A DNA stretch of 64,000 nucleotides. Source: Bremerella sp. P1. GTDB lineage: Bacteria > Planctomycetota > Planctomycetia > Pirellulales > Pirellulaceae. The position numbers were made by a program, and so were the translations under genes. The stretch lies in assembly GCF_028748185.1 (NCBI RefSeq), contig NZ_CP118164.1, positions 6,891,729 through 6,955,728 on the forward strand. Direction: 5' to 3'. The notes under the pieces are model-generated. The model did not search any database. It saw only the letters and a program-made list of their open reading frames with translations, and was not told the DNA's origin. Below, one piece after another: positions 8,537-16,725 of the stretch; position 1 is the stretch's first letter, and the number at the start of each line of letters is the position of its first letter.

Positions 8537-9418
8537 ATGATCGTCAGTCACTCGTTTCTAACGCAGGGCATGGATACGCTGGTCACGTTCAACCCGATCA
8601 GCGTTCACGAAGAAGTCACGCTCGATGAGTTGCTCGAGCGGCTTTACAGCACCGGCTTTCATCACTGGCCGGTCGTGGATGATCAGCAGCATGTCATTGG
8701 CATGATCTCGGACCAAGACATCGTCAAGGCAGCCACCGAGCGATACATCGCCAATGCTTCTCGGGAAGAGTGCCGCCAGAACTACCAGGTATCGATCCGT
8801 AGTTTCATGAAACGGCAAGTAGAAACGCTCGACCATTCCGGAAGCCCTCGCGAAGCTTTGAGCCGAATCCTCGAGCGAGGCATCCACTGCCTGCCGGTCA
8901 CGAAGAATGATGTTCTGTGGGGAATGATAACGACCACCGATTTCATCCGCGAATTTGCCTACAGTTCGCATCCTGTACGTGACATACCGGTAGGCGAGAC
9001 CTACGACACCGATCCTCAAATCGTCGAAATTGATACGCCGATCGATGAGGTACGCAAGCTGTTCATCGAAGGCTGCCTTTCGTACGTATTGGTCGTACAA
9101 GGCGATTGCCCACTGGGGGTCATCACGGCCCGCGATCTTCGGCGGCACCGCTGTCGCCAAATGGCACGCACTCTCTTCGACGGCGGGCTGGGCGAAACGA
9201 GCAAAGCGATTGATCTTCTGAAAACGACTAGCTGCCTACAGCGAACAAGCAACTTGGGACAAGCCGCTACCACGATGTACGAACAACAGATCAACGCCGT
9301 GATGGTCTGTCCGCGTGGCGAAGAACGCTACGGCGTGATCACCGAAGAAGCGATTCTGCGTCGCATTTGCCAAATGGAATTGGCCATCCAGCCAGAAACG
9401 ACCGGCACCTATTACTAA
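8537..9418 (+). CDS. Four-CBS-domain protein
   Basis: The start is the ATG at 8537 (293 residues); a TTG at 8531 is also in frame. The protein consists of two tandem CBS pairs: the first (residues about 8-135) has HHWPVVDDQQHVIGMISDQDIV and HCLPVTKNDVLWGMITTTDFI, the second (about 145-285) has SYVLVVQGDCPLGVITARDLRRHR and NAVMVCPRGEERYGVITEEAI. CBS pairs bind adenine nucleotides or similar ligands and act as energy sensors. There is no attached catalytic or transport domain, so it would act through a partner not visible here. Its stop overlaps the convergent downstream gene by 4 nt. Confidence 0.88.
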   Translation: MIVSHSFLTQGMDTLVTFNPISVHEEVTLDELLERLYSTGFHHWPVVDDQQHVIGMISDQDIVKAATERYIANASREECRQNYQVSIRSFMKRQVETLDHSGSPREALSRILERGIHCLPVTKNDVLWGMITTTDFIREFAYSSHPVRDIPVGETYDTDPQIVEIDTPIDEVRKLFIEGCLSYVLVVQGDCPLGVITARDLRRHRCRQMARTLFDGGLGETSKAIDLLKTTSCLQRTSNLGQAATTMYEQQINAVMVCPRGEERYGVITEEAILRRICQMELAIQPETTGTYY

Positions 9419-10734
9419 GGCCCCAAGAGGGTCAACCGCTCGACTTCCAAAGGAAAGTCGTAGTAGGTGCGAATGCTCGATGTCTTCGCCGACAGGACGC
9501 GCACCTTGGCTGAATTACCGGTCGCTGGCCGATTATTGCGACGCGTTTCCAAAGACAGCCGTTTGCCAGCTCGCTCTAAATCTTGCTTCCGGTCCACGTG
9601 CTGTTTGATCTCGGCCTCGAATCGTTGCTGCGTCTGCAATCGACGCGTTCGCAAAACATCGCGACTGGCAACCAATCGTCGTCCTTCAGCCTGAACCAAC
9701 GCCAGGTCTCGCTCGTAGTCGTTGATCAATCGCTCGAGCCGGAAGATCTCGCGATCGAGTCGGTCTTTGCGTACCGGGTCATTTGTCTGACGTCGTGCTT
9801 CGTTCAAGCGAAAGACATCGTCAATCAAGATCGCCAGCTCTCGGCGAATGACGCTCTGCTGGGATTCCAACTGCGAGATGGAAACATTCAGGGGACCTTC
9901 CAGCTGGGCGAAGCGTTGTTCTTCCTGTGTCCACTCGCTACGCAGCTTGTCGATTTGATCGGTAGCTTGCTGCTGATCGACTTCGATCTGCTTCCGGCGG
10001 ACTTCGATTTGCTGCTGATTGTTTTGCTTCTCCATCTGCTCCTTCAGCTTGGCGTCGTCCTTGGCATCTTGTTGCTCGGTCGTCGACGAGGTGAACAGGG
10101 TCGCTACGTCCTGATAGTTGTTGTCGAATTCGGTCTGACGCTGACCCACCAACGCAGGGCGGACGGCATCGCGAGCACGCGTCACCAGCGCCGCCGAGAC
10201 ATCGCCGGACCGAGGTCCTTCGTAGAAGCCAAACAAACGGCCAAGCAGACGCACCGTCTCGAGGACTTTCGCTTCATCCTGGCCGGTAAGCTCACTGGCG
10301 GGAAGCTGCTTGGACAGACGCTGAATCTGCACGAGCGCCGCGTCGAACTTCTCTTGCAGAGTACGAATCCAGATCAACGCTCGCCAGCTGCGGTAGTGCT
10401 TCGGGTCGACATCGATCGCGGCTTGAAAGACTTCGGCAGCGTCGTCGTATTGATGATGCCGCAGCAGTGCCAGACCGGCGGCATACAGTGCATCCGCATC
10501 TTGCAGCTGCCGTGCCTCGGCGGTCCCTTGCCGAGCCGCAGCCATCCCGTCGGGGCCGACTTGCCAACCTTCGCGCAACAGCCCGTCGATCACGACCTGG
10601 GCATCCGCGGCCACCACCTCGCTTTGAAGCGCAACCAGACTGCCGACCAAAACGACGGCAGCCGAGAACAACAAAGACACGACTTTACGGGGATTTTGCC
10701 CCATACCACGACTCCCGAGACGTCCCACGGACAT
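9415..10734 (-). CDS. Exported TPR / coiled-coil protein
   Basis: 439 residues. The N-terminus has a basic stretch followed by a hydrophobic segment at about residues 17-43 ending AADAQ, consistent with a signal peptide or anchor. Residues about 75-130 contain TPR-like helices (YAAGLALLRHHQYDDAAEVF). Residues about 215-400 are a long charged, Gln-rich coiled coil. The C-terminal ~40 residues contain STYYDFPLEVE-like sequence. The fold suggests a periplasmic scaffold or envelope-spanning structural protein. Its stop codon is shared with the convergent CBS gene (4-nt overlap). I do not recognise a named family. Confidence 0.75.
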   Translation of the reverse strand: MSVGRLGSRGMGQNPRKVVSLLFSAAVVLVGSLVALQSEVVAADAQVVIDGLLREGWQVGPDGMAAARQGTAEARQLQDADALYAAGLALLRHHQYDDAAEVFQAAIDVDPKHYRSWRALIWIRTLQEKFDAALVQIQRLSKQLPASELTGQDEAKVLETVRLLGRLFGFYEGPRSGDVSAALVTRARDAVRPALVGQRQTEFDNNYQDVATLFTSSTTEQQDAKDDAKLKEQMEKQNNQQQIEVRRKQIEVDQQQATDQIDKLRSEWTQEEQRFAQLEGPLNVSISQLESQQSVIRRELAILIDDVFRLNEARRQTNDPVRKDRLDREIFRLERLINDYERDLALVQAEGRRLVASRDVLRTRRLQTQQRFEAEIKQHVDRKQDLERAGKRLSLETRRNNRPATGNSAKVRVLSAKTSSIRTYYDFPLEVERLTLLGP

Positions 10735-10815
10735 GATCAGACAGCGAAAGGCTCTTCAAGAAGAGACCTTCCGTATCGTAGGAACGATCGGGAAATTTGA
10801 CAAGAATTTTTCCCT

Positions 10816-11700
10816 TTAACCGACCGTAGCGGGATCAAACAAGAGCGGAAAGAACTGGCCTTCCATCTTCTGACCTTGCGGAATGGGCGGTACTCCGGTG
10901 AGCAGTTCTTCGTTCTTGTCGCTGACTACACCGTCACGGAAGGCATTGATCACCGTCGCGCGGCGTGGGCGATCGATGCGGTTTTCAAACGAGCCATGCA
11001 CCATCAACGGATGATGGAAGGTTGCTTCGCCTGCTTTCAGTTCGGCGCCGACCGGATGCTGGAACTGTTCCCACTGCTCGTCGGTCAATACCTCGCGGAT
11101 GGCTTCCATGTTGCCGGCCAGACCCGTAATTGGTAGGAGGTCCCACTTGTGGCTGCCGGGAATGTACTGCACGCAGCCGTTGTCGTTGGTGGCGTCGTCC
11201 AGGCCGATCCAGCAGGTCAGGTGAGCAATCGGCTTGGTGCGTGTCCAATACGAATAATCTTGATGCCAGGCTACCACACCGCCATGCTTGGCCGGCTTGC
11301 AGAAGAGCTGATCGTGCCAGAAGCGAACCGGACCGCCCAGCAGTTGGCTGGCGGCCATCACAAAGCCGGGAGCCCACAAAATATCATGGAACGCTGGCCG
11401 CAATCGCCAGGCACCCAAGGCGTGAAAGAGGACCGTCTCAGGCGTGGTCGATTCGTTGGTATGGTATTCGTACCACAGCTCGTGTCCCTCATGATCCGCT
11501 TCAAAGAACTCGGCCAGTTCGCTGCGAAGCGTTTCGATTTGCTTTTCATCCAAGATCTTCACGCCAGCCAAGTAGCCTTGTTCGTGGAAGAACTCCACTT
11601 GCTCAGGCGTCAGGCGATATTGATCCCAGCCAGCGGCATCGGTGGGCCAGGCAAATAGATCGGTGGCGAGTTCATGCAGTTCCGAAAAGTCGCGGGCCAT
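10816..11700 (-). CDS. Phytanoyl-CoA dioxygenase (PhyH) family protein
   Basis: A 294-residue Fe(II)/2-oxoglutarate dioxygenase. The iron ligands are visible as WHQDYSYW (H146, D148) and the distal His in [12 protein letters not shown] (H235), with the 2-oxoglutarate-binding Arg near R247 in RPRRATV. The N-terminal [15 protein letters not shown] is the usual PhyH opening. Family members hydroxylate diverse small molecules or fatty acyl groups, so the substrate cannot be named. No signal peptide, hence cytoplasmic. It reads away from the TPR gene's upstream side with 81 nt between them and could share a transcript with it. Confidence 0.93.
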   Translation of the reverse strand: MARDFSELHELATDLFAWPTDAAGWDQYRLTPEQVEFFHEQGYLAGVKILDEKQIETLRSELAEFFEADHEGHELWYEYHTNESTTPETVLFHALGAWRLRPAFHDILWAPGFVMAASQLLGGPVRFWHDQLFCKPAKHGGVVAWHQDYSYWTRTKPIAHLTCWIGLDDATNDNGCVQYIPGSHKWDLLPITGLAGNMEAIREVLTDEQWEQFQHPVGAELKAGEATFHHPLMVHGSFENRIDRPRRATVINAFRDGVVSDKNEELLTGVPPIPQGQKMEGQFFPLLFDPATVG

Positions 11701-11793
11701 AGTTCATCAATTCAAGAGAAGGTTTGTCGGGAGAGATTCGCGCGGCTGTTTGTTTATCGCAAGCAATGAAAAGGAAATCAAGTCGGCCAGGCA

Positions 11794-12489
11794 TCAATGC
11801 TTGTGATCGTGATCGTCGTGGAAATGATCATGGCTGTGATCGTGGTCATGGTCGTGATGATCATGATCGTGTGAATGTCCGGCCTGGCTACCGGACGGAT
11901 GTAGATCGTTGAAGTGGATATGCAGTTTTGGTCGAGCTTTGACTAGCTTCGACATGCCGTCGTCGGTGAGCTGCGTACCATCGGCGTAGAACGATTCAAG
12001 CTGCTCCATCGCGGCAATCGCGTCGACCGCCCCGTCGGTAACTGGAGTGTTGAGCAGATGCAAATAGAGAATCGTCGAGCTGTCACTAATCTTGGCGATC
12101 CCTTCGTCAGTAAGATGAGGCGAACCAATTCGCAGTAGCTCCAAGTTGGGCAACGATGCGATCTTGGCGATGCCTGCATCGGTCAACTCACTCATCGGCA
12201 AGTTGACGATCTTCAGCGTGGGAATCGACGCGATGACTTCGGCTTCCGCATCAGTGACCGGAGTTTGATCGAGGCGAAGCTCACGCAGATCGGTCGCCTG
12301 GGTCAGGTGCTGTAGCTGCTGCAGCGGCACGGCCGACTGGGAAACTTGGATACTATCGGTCGCGGCCGACGAGACGTCGAGCAGTTGCCGCTCGAAGGAG
12401 GGCTCGGCCTGCTGCTCTGTTTGGCTGGGTGGTTTGACGAAACAGCCGGTCAGCGAGGCAACCAATAAAAGAATCAGGAAACGCGACAT
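11794..12489 (-). CDS. LRR lipoprotein with His/Asp-rich C-terminal tail
   Basis: A 231-residue protein. The N-terminus MSRFLILLLVASLTGC is a lipoprotein signal with lipobox LTGC (C16). Residues about 55-195 are short leucine-rich repeats of the planctomycete type (LTDAGIAKIASLPNLELL, LTDDGMSKL). The last ~27 residues are almost only His and Asp, a strong candidate metal-binding tail (Zn, Ni, Cu or Co). Family LRR lipoproteins are common in this phylum, but this tail is unusual. It lies 33 nt downstream of the zinc-ribbon gene on the same strand, which hints at a shared metal theme, not proven. Confidence 0.85.
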   Translation of the reverse strand: MSRFLILLLVASLTGCFVKPPSQTEQQAEPSFERQLLDVSSAATDSIQVSQSAVPLQQLQHLTQATDLRELRLDQTPVTDAEAEVIASIPTLKIVNLPMSELTDAGIAKIASLPNLELLRIGSPHLTDEGIAKISDSSTILYLHLLNTPVTDGAVDAIAAMEQLESFYADGTQLTDDGMSKLVKARPKLHIHFNDLHPSGSQAGHSHDHDHHDHDHDHSHDHFHDDHDHKH

Positions 12490-12522
12490 TCGATCTTCTC
12501 GGAAATAAGTAGCTCAGGTAGG

Positions 12523-12972
12523 TCAGCCGCAGCGAGGGCAACGCAGTCGATACCGTGTTAGTCCGCCACCGCGAGAGGTGCCTGATATCATAACCTCTCC
12601 ACACTTCGGGCAGAAATCGGGCTGGGTGTCGTCTTCGCCGTCGTCATCTTTCTGCTGGCAGGCCACGCAGATCTTGGTATCGGGAAAGATTTCTAACCGT
12701 TCGGCGGGGATCGTCTTGCGGCACTGCTCGCAGACACGGCCATCGCCCCAGTCTTCCTCTTCGTCCCGCGGGAAATCTATTCGCAGCCCCACCCGACCGC
12801 ACTCGCCGCAGGTCAGCTTGCGGCTGCTGCGCTCGAACAGCTCCTCGATGATGGCCTGATCGGGGTTTTCTTCACGGCGAAGCATCCCGACCTGGTGCAA
12901 CAGGCGTAGTTTCTCGGCTGTCCCGACCAGTCGATGCCAGTGACAATCGGGGCAGCTTATTTCTCTCAGCAT
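12523..12972 (-). CDS. Multi-zinc-ribbon protein (DksA/TraR-like Cys4 fingers)
   Basis: I chose the ATG at 12972 (149 residues) over a TTG at 12999. The protein has four CxxC pairs spread over its length: CPDC near residue 8, CGEC near 60, CEQC near 86, CVAC near 104, then CPKC and a terminal CPRC. It should bind two or three zinc ions as zinc ribbons. The central part, with GDGRVCEQCRKTIPAERLEIFPDTKICVAC split by charged residues, closely follows the C4 finger of DksA/TraR proteins. A role in transcription or as a DNA/RNA-binding adaptor is likely, but not demonstrable from sequence. It precedes the His-rich lipoprotein gene. Confidence 0.82.
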   Translation of the reverse strand: MLREISCPDCHWHRLVGTAEKLRLLHQVGMLRREENPDQAIIEELFERSSRKLTCGECGRVGLRIDFPRDEEEDWGDGRVCEQCRKTIPAERLEIFPDTKICVACQQKDDDGEDDTQPDFCPKCGEVMISGTSRGGGLTRYRLRCPRCG

Positions 12973-13111
12973 GCTTTTTCCGGGGATTTTGAGGCCCAAA
13001 GGCCTGCCTATCGTTTTTCAAAACGGGGCAAGTTAGAATAGGTAGCCACGTCTGCAGCGGATACTATCCTTGTATTGTTGCAAAAATCACCCACCCCGAA
13101 GAGGACATCTG

Positions 13112-14059
13112 ATGTCGATGCGTAGTTTTCTTTCCTTGGTTTGTTGCTTAGCGGTGGCCTCGGTTGCCTGCGGTCAAGAGTTCAAAAGCGGTATCGAATG
13201 GCCGGAACCGAAGATCATTACCCCAGGCGAGAAGCCTTCGGACCCTCCCTCGGATGCGATCGTTTTGATCGGCACCGAAGACATGTCGGCCTGGAATGGC
13301 GGCGAGAAGTGGAAGTTTGAAGACGGTGTCGCGACGGCAGCCAAGGGGGGAATCAACACCAAGCAGAAGTTCGGCGATATCCAATTGCACATGGAATGGG
13401 CCGCCCCGGATGAAGTCAAAGGTAGTGGCCAAGGCCGCGGCAACAGCGGCGTGTTCCTGATGGGACACTACGAGATTCAGATTCTCGATTCGTACGACAA
13501 CACGACCTACTTCGATGGCCAGGCCGGTGCCGTTTATAAGCAGTCGCCACCGATGGTCAACGCCATGAAGAAGCCCGGCGAGTGGAATACGTACGACATC
13601 GTCTTCACCAAGCCAATCCGCAACGAGAAGGGGGACGTGGTCGCTCCGGCGCGAATCACCGTGATTCATAACGGTGTGCTGTTGCAAAACAGCTATCCGA
13701 TCCGCGGCAGCACCAACTGGCATAAGCCGCCAGCCTACGACCGCCACAAGGACGCCGAAAGCATTAGCCTGCAGTTCCACGGCAACCCGGTCCGCTTCCG
13801 CAACATGTGGGTCCGCGAGATCGAGTCGATCGAGCCAACGTTCGTGCCGGAAGACACCGAGATGGTCCGCTGGCGTGCTGACTGGTCGACCGAAAAGATC
13901 ACCGCGGCTCCGCCCAAGGAAAGCGAAGCGACTGCGGAAGAAGCTGCTCCCAAGACCGAAGAACCCAAAAAGGAAGAGGTCAAGGAAGAAGCCAAGCCTG
14001 AGGTGAAAGCCGAAGAGCCGAAAGAAGAAGCGAAGAAGGACGCAGACGAGAAGAAGTAA
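13112..14059 (+). CDS. Secreted DUF1080 (3-keto-disaccharide hydrolase-like) protein
   Basis: The start at 13112 follows a gagga site and yields a signal peptide ending VACGQ (about residue 21); the in-frame TTG at 13070 does not. Residues 45-265 form a concanavalin-like DUF1080 domain: WKFEDGVATAAKGG, RGNSGVFLMGHYEIQILDSY, and the terminal PVRFRNMWVREI. Proteins of this family act on sugars or glycosidic bonds, including 3-keto sugars, in planctomycetes and Bacteroidetes. The last ~45 residues are a low-complexity Glu/Lys/Ala/Pro tail, perhaps an extended periplasmic linker. A strong terminator follows at 14102. Confidence 0.92.
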   Translation: MSMRSFLSLVCCLAVASVACGQEFKSGIEWPEPKIITPGEKPSDPPSDAIVLIGTEDMSAWNGGEKWKFEDGVATAAKGGINTKQKFGDIQLHMEWAAPDEVKGSGQGRGNSGVFLMGHYEIQILDSYDNTTYFDGQAGAVYKQSPPMVNAMKKPGEWNTYDIVFTKPIRNEKGDVVAPARITVIHNGVLLQNSYPIRGSTNWHKPPAYDRHKDAESISLQFHGNPVRFRNMWVREIESIEPTFVPEDTEMVRWRADWSTEKITAAPPKESEATAEEAAPKTEEPKKEEVKEEAKPEVKAEEPKEEAKKDADEKK

Positions 14060-14101
14060 TCGCAGCTGCGATTCGCTTGTTGATCTCCCTTTCTGTACGA
14101 T

Positions 14102-14132
14102 ACGACGTACCAACCCGCTACGTCGTTTTTTT
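14102..14132 (+). terminator. Rho-independent terminator of the DUF1080 gene
   Basis: Perfect stem acgacgta (14102-14109) with tacgtcgt (14119-14126), followed by a run of T through 14132. It ends directly before the next ribosome-binding site. Confidence 0.88.
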
Positions 14133-14144
14133 ATGGAGATTGCG

Positions 14145-14591
14145 ATGCTGACCCGCACTCTTGCTTTCTTGTTTCTTGTTATCTGCACCGGAGTATCACT
14201 GGCCGACGAGCCTTCAGAAACTGGCGATTCGTTTCGCCCCAAGGTCTTGAACTTCACGCCTCCACTGCTGACCGAGAGTACCGATCTGGATCAATACGTC
14301 GGCCGTGTCATTGCCATTCGCGGGCAGGTCTCGAATACAAAGATTCCGACAATTCTTGGTATCGACGTCGTGTGTCGCGATGACAACCTTCGCGGAAAAG
14401 ATGCGTACGCCGTGGGTATTTTGACGAAGTGGACGATGACCAAAGAACAACTTAGCAAGTCGTTTGAACTCTACGGACCGCACGCAACCCGCGGCCCTGG
14501 GACGTCGTATGTCCTTTACCATAGTCTTGGTGGAACGGAAGCACCTGCGAAGGCCTGGCCCGATTCCGAGCGACGCGCGAAAGGGCAATAA
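14145..14591 (+). CDS. Small secreted protein of unknown function
   Basis: 148 residues from the ATG at 14145, which has a GGAG site 6 nt upstream; an ATG at 14133 touches the terminator T-run and is less likely. Residues 1-21 are a signal peptide ending VSLADEP. The mature part contains YVGRVIAIRGQVSNTKIPTI, a pattern of alternating hydrophobic residues reminiscent of OB-fold proteins, and a Gly/Pro-rich C-terminus. I do not recognise the family. The upstream terminator leaves almost no room for a separate promoter, so expression may depend on read-through or on a promoter inside the DUF1080 gene. Confidence 0.7.
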   Translation: MLTRTLAFLFLVICTGVSLADEPSETGDSFRPKVLNFTPPLLTESTDLDQYVGRVIAIRGQVSNTKIPTILGIDVVCRDDNLRGKDAYAVGILTKWTMTKEQLSKSFELYGPHATRGPGTSYVLYHSLGGTEAPAKAWPDSERRAKGQ

Positions 14592-14838
14592 CTCGGCCTC
14601 GAACGACTCAGCTAGCGGTAGACTCCCCACCTGGGCGGGGCAATTTTGCGTCGTGTTAGGGGCGTTAACCCCAGTTCACGCCGGCATTTACATAACTATT
14701 ACACAGCTTCGACACGCCATTTACCCTGGTTGAGACGATTCCTCTTACAATTCTTCTCAATCCGCGACCCTTCAGCGACCGCTAGAGAATCGCGACTTGG
14801 ACCTCTCCCCCGAATGGATCGAAAGTAAGGACATTTCC

Positions 14839-15810
14839 ATGTCGATCGCCACCGAAAACGAAAAGACTTCGCTACTCGGTGAGAGCAATCTCACAAAAGA
14901 GCGACCTAGCAAAAATAAGAAATCCGATAAGCCCCGTCAGTCGAAGCCCTACGCCCAGCGTTTCCGCCACGGCGGTGCCTGGCCGATCATTGGCTGGATT
15001 GGCTTGATTCACCTGGGTGCGCTCGCCGCTCCGTTCTGCTTCACCTGGAGTGGTCTGGTTGCCGCAGTCGTGCTGTTCTACTTGACCGGCTGCATCGGCG
15101 TGACGTTGGGCTTCCACCGTTACCTGACCCATGCTGGCTTCAAGACCACCAAGCCTGTGAAGTGGACCCTGGCGTTCATCGGTCAGTTGTCCGGCGAAGG
15201 CTCGGCCCTCGATTGGGTCGCGACGCACCGTAAACACCACGCCCATAGCGATGGGGAAGACGACCCGCACTCGCCACTCGATGGCGGTCTGTGGGCCCAC
15301 ATCATCTGGCTCTTCCCACATCATACTGGTCCTGAAAAGGACGAACTGCACATGCGTTGGGGTCCCGACCTGCGTAAAGACAAGGTCATCTGGTTCCTGC
15401 ACAAGACGTTCATCTTCTGGCACCTCGCACTTGGCTTTGGCCTGCTCGGCCTCGGCTACGCAATCGGCGGCTGGTACACCGGCATCTCGCTGGTCGTGTG
15501 GGGCATGTTCCTGCGATTGACCGTCCTGCTGCACGTCACTTGGTTCGTCAACTCGGCCACGCACATGTGGGGCTACCGCAACTACGAAACGACCGACAAG
15601 AGCACTAACCTGTGGTGGGTCGGTCTCTTGGCCTTCGGCGAAGGTTGGCACAACAACCACCACGCTTACCCACGCATGGCCGTTCACGGTCACAAGTGGT
15701 GGGAATTCGACCTGACCTGGAACGTGATCCGCGTTTTGAAAGCGTGCGGTCTGGTCTGGAACGTGGTCGACTACAAGCAAAAGACCAAAGACGGCACGAT
15801 CAAGGTTTAA
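14839..15810 (+). CDS. Acyl-CoA / fatty acid desaturase (delta-9 type)
   Basis: 323 residues from the ATG at 14839 (aagga upstream); a longer frame from 14797 has no better start. All three His boxes of membrane di-iron desaturases are present: HRYLTH at 93-98, HRKHH at 130-134 and HNNHH at 271-275. Hydrophobic segments lie at about 48-87 and 195-230. The enzyme inserts a cis double bond into saturated acyl chains at the cytoplasmic membrane using O2 and an electron donor, adjusting membrane fluidity. The N-terminal ~40 residues are basic and disordered. A terminator follows 42 nt after the stop; no redox partner gene is adjacent. Confidence 0.95.
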   Translation: MSIATENEKTSLLGESNLTKERPSKNKKSDKPRQSKPYAQRFRHGGAWPIIGWIGLIHLGALAAPFCFTWSGLVAAVVLFYLTGCIGVTLGFHRYLTHAGFKTTKPVKWTLAFIGQLSGEGSALDWVATHRKHHAHSDGEDDPHSPLDGGLWAHIIWLFPHHTGPEKDELHMRWGPDLRKDKVIWFLHKTFIFWHLALGFGLLGLGYAIGGWYTGISLVVWGMFLRLTVLLHVTWFVNSATHMWGYRNYETTDKSTNLWWVGLLAFGEGWHNNHHAYPRMAVHGHKWWEFDLTWNVIRVLKACGLVWNVVDYKQKTKDGTIKV

Positions 15811-15852
15811 GCACCGGATCCCGGATCGTAAGCTGACACAATCCAAAGAAGA

Positions 15853-15880
15853 GGCCATGCAAACCGCATGGCCTTTTTTT
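15853..15880 (+). terminator. Rho-independent terminator after the desaturase gene
   Basis: Stem ggccatgc / gcatggcc (15853-15860, 15866-15873), loop aaacc, then seven T. It lies between convergent genes and may serve the response-regulator gene weakly on the other strand. Confidence 0.9.
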
Positions 15881-15886
15881 ATTTCG

Positions 15887-16684
15887 TTACGCTTCCGCGG
15901 AATCGGATTCGTCCGCGTCTTGCTTCTTTTCGGTTTCCGGCACGGCTGGTTTCCCATCGGGAATAAACTGATAGCCGGCGTCGCGGATGGTAATGAAGTG
16001 CTTGGGCTTCGACTTGTCCTTCTCGAACATCTTCCGCAGCCGGGCAATGAACTGGTCGGGAGCGCGGGTCGAGACGTTGGCTGGCATCTCCCACACTTCT
16101 CGCAGCAGTTCTCCCTTAGGAATGATGCGATTGGGATGGCTGACGAAGTAGTACAGCAGCTTTGATTCCAGCTGCGTCAGCCGAATCGGTTTACCGTCGA
16201 CGAAAGCCTGAAAGGTATCGAAGTCGATCTCGACGTCGCCGAAGCTGTACTGATGGACCAGTTCTTCTTCGGCATCTTTCTGCGGTTGGCGACGTCGACG
16301 CAGCGAGAGCAGATTCTTCACGCGGCTAAGAAACTCGTCGAGGTCGAACGGTTTCATCATGTACTGATCGGCCCCCACATCGAAGCCGCGGGTACGGTCT
16401 TCGGAAAGGGTGCGAGCACTCAGGATGAGGATCGGCATGTCCTCGCCGTTACTTCGCAGCGTTTCACACACGGCGTAACCGCTCATGCCCGGCAGCATCA
16501 GGTCAAGAATCACCAGATCGACGCGGCCTGTGTTTTCTTCGACGATCCGCAGGGCCATGCGTCCATCTTCCGCGACCGAGACCTGGTAGCCTTCCGCTTC
16601 CAGGTTGTAGCGTATCCCCACGGCCAGATGCTCTTCATCTTCCACCACTAGGATGTGCGTGTCGGCGTTCGATTTCATCGTCAT
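15887..16684 (-). CDS. OmpR/PhoB-type response regulator
   Basis: 265 residues. The receiver domain (about 10-125) has acidic residues EDEE near 15-18, the phosphorylation site D61 in VILDLMLPG, and the conserved Lys in MMKPFD. A winged-helix DNA-binding domain follows (about 145-245), with TQLESKLLYYF, RIIPKGELLREVW and the terminal ITIRDAGYQFI. The last 18 residues are acidic and disordered. It is 41 nt downstream of the histidine kinase gene, so the two form a two-component system. The target genes are unknown; the GH62-like gene just upstream of the kinase gene is a candidate by position. Confidence 0.95.
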   Translation of the reverse strand: MTMKSNADTHILVVEDEEHLAVGIRYNLEAEGYQVSVAEDGRMALRIVEENTGRVDLVILDLMLPGMSGYAVCETLRSNGEDMPILILSARTLSEDRTRGFDVGADQYMMKPFDLDEFLSRVKNLLSLRRRRQPQKDAEEELVHQYSFGDVEIDFDTFQAFVDGKPIRLTQLESKLLYYFVSHPNRIIPKGELLREVWEMPANVSTRAPDQFIARLRKMFEKDKSKPKHFITIRDAGYQFIPDGKPAVPETEKKQDADESDSAEA

Positions 16685-16725
16685 GGATTATCAGCAGGCG
16701 GTAGGGACGTTAACAAACACTACAA

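Noticed and set aside
9583..10800. Long plus-strand frame opposite the TPR/coiled-coil gene
   Set aside because: Mirror frame of a real gene with clear signal peptide and coiled coil; its residues have shadow-like composition and no family match.
13148..14257. Minus-strand 369-codon frame across the DUF1080 gene
   Set aside because: Overlaps a well supported DUF1080 gene and its terminator; protein is Arg/Leu-rich shadow sequence.
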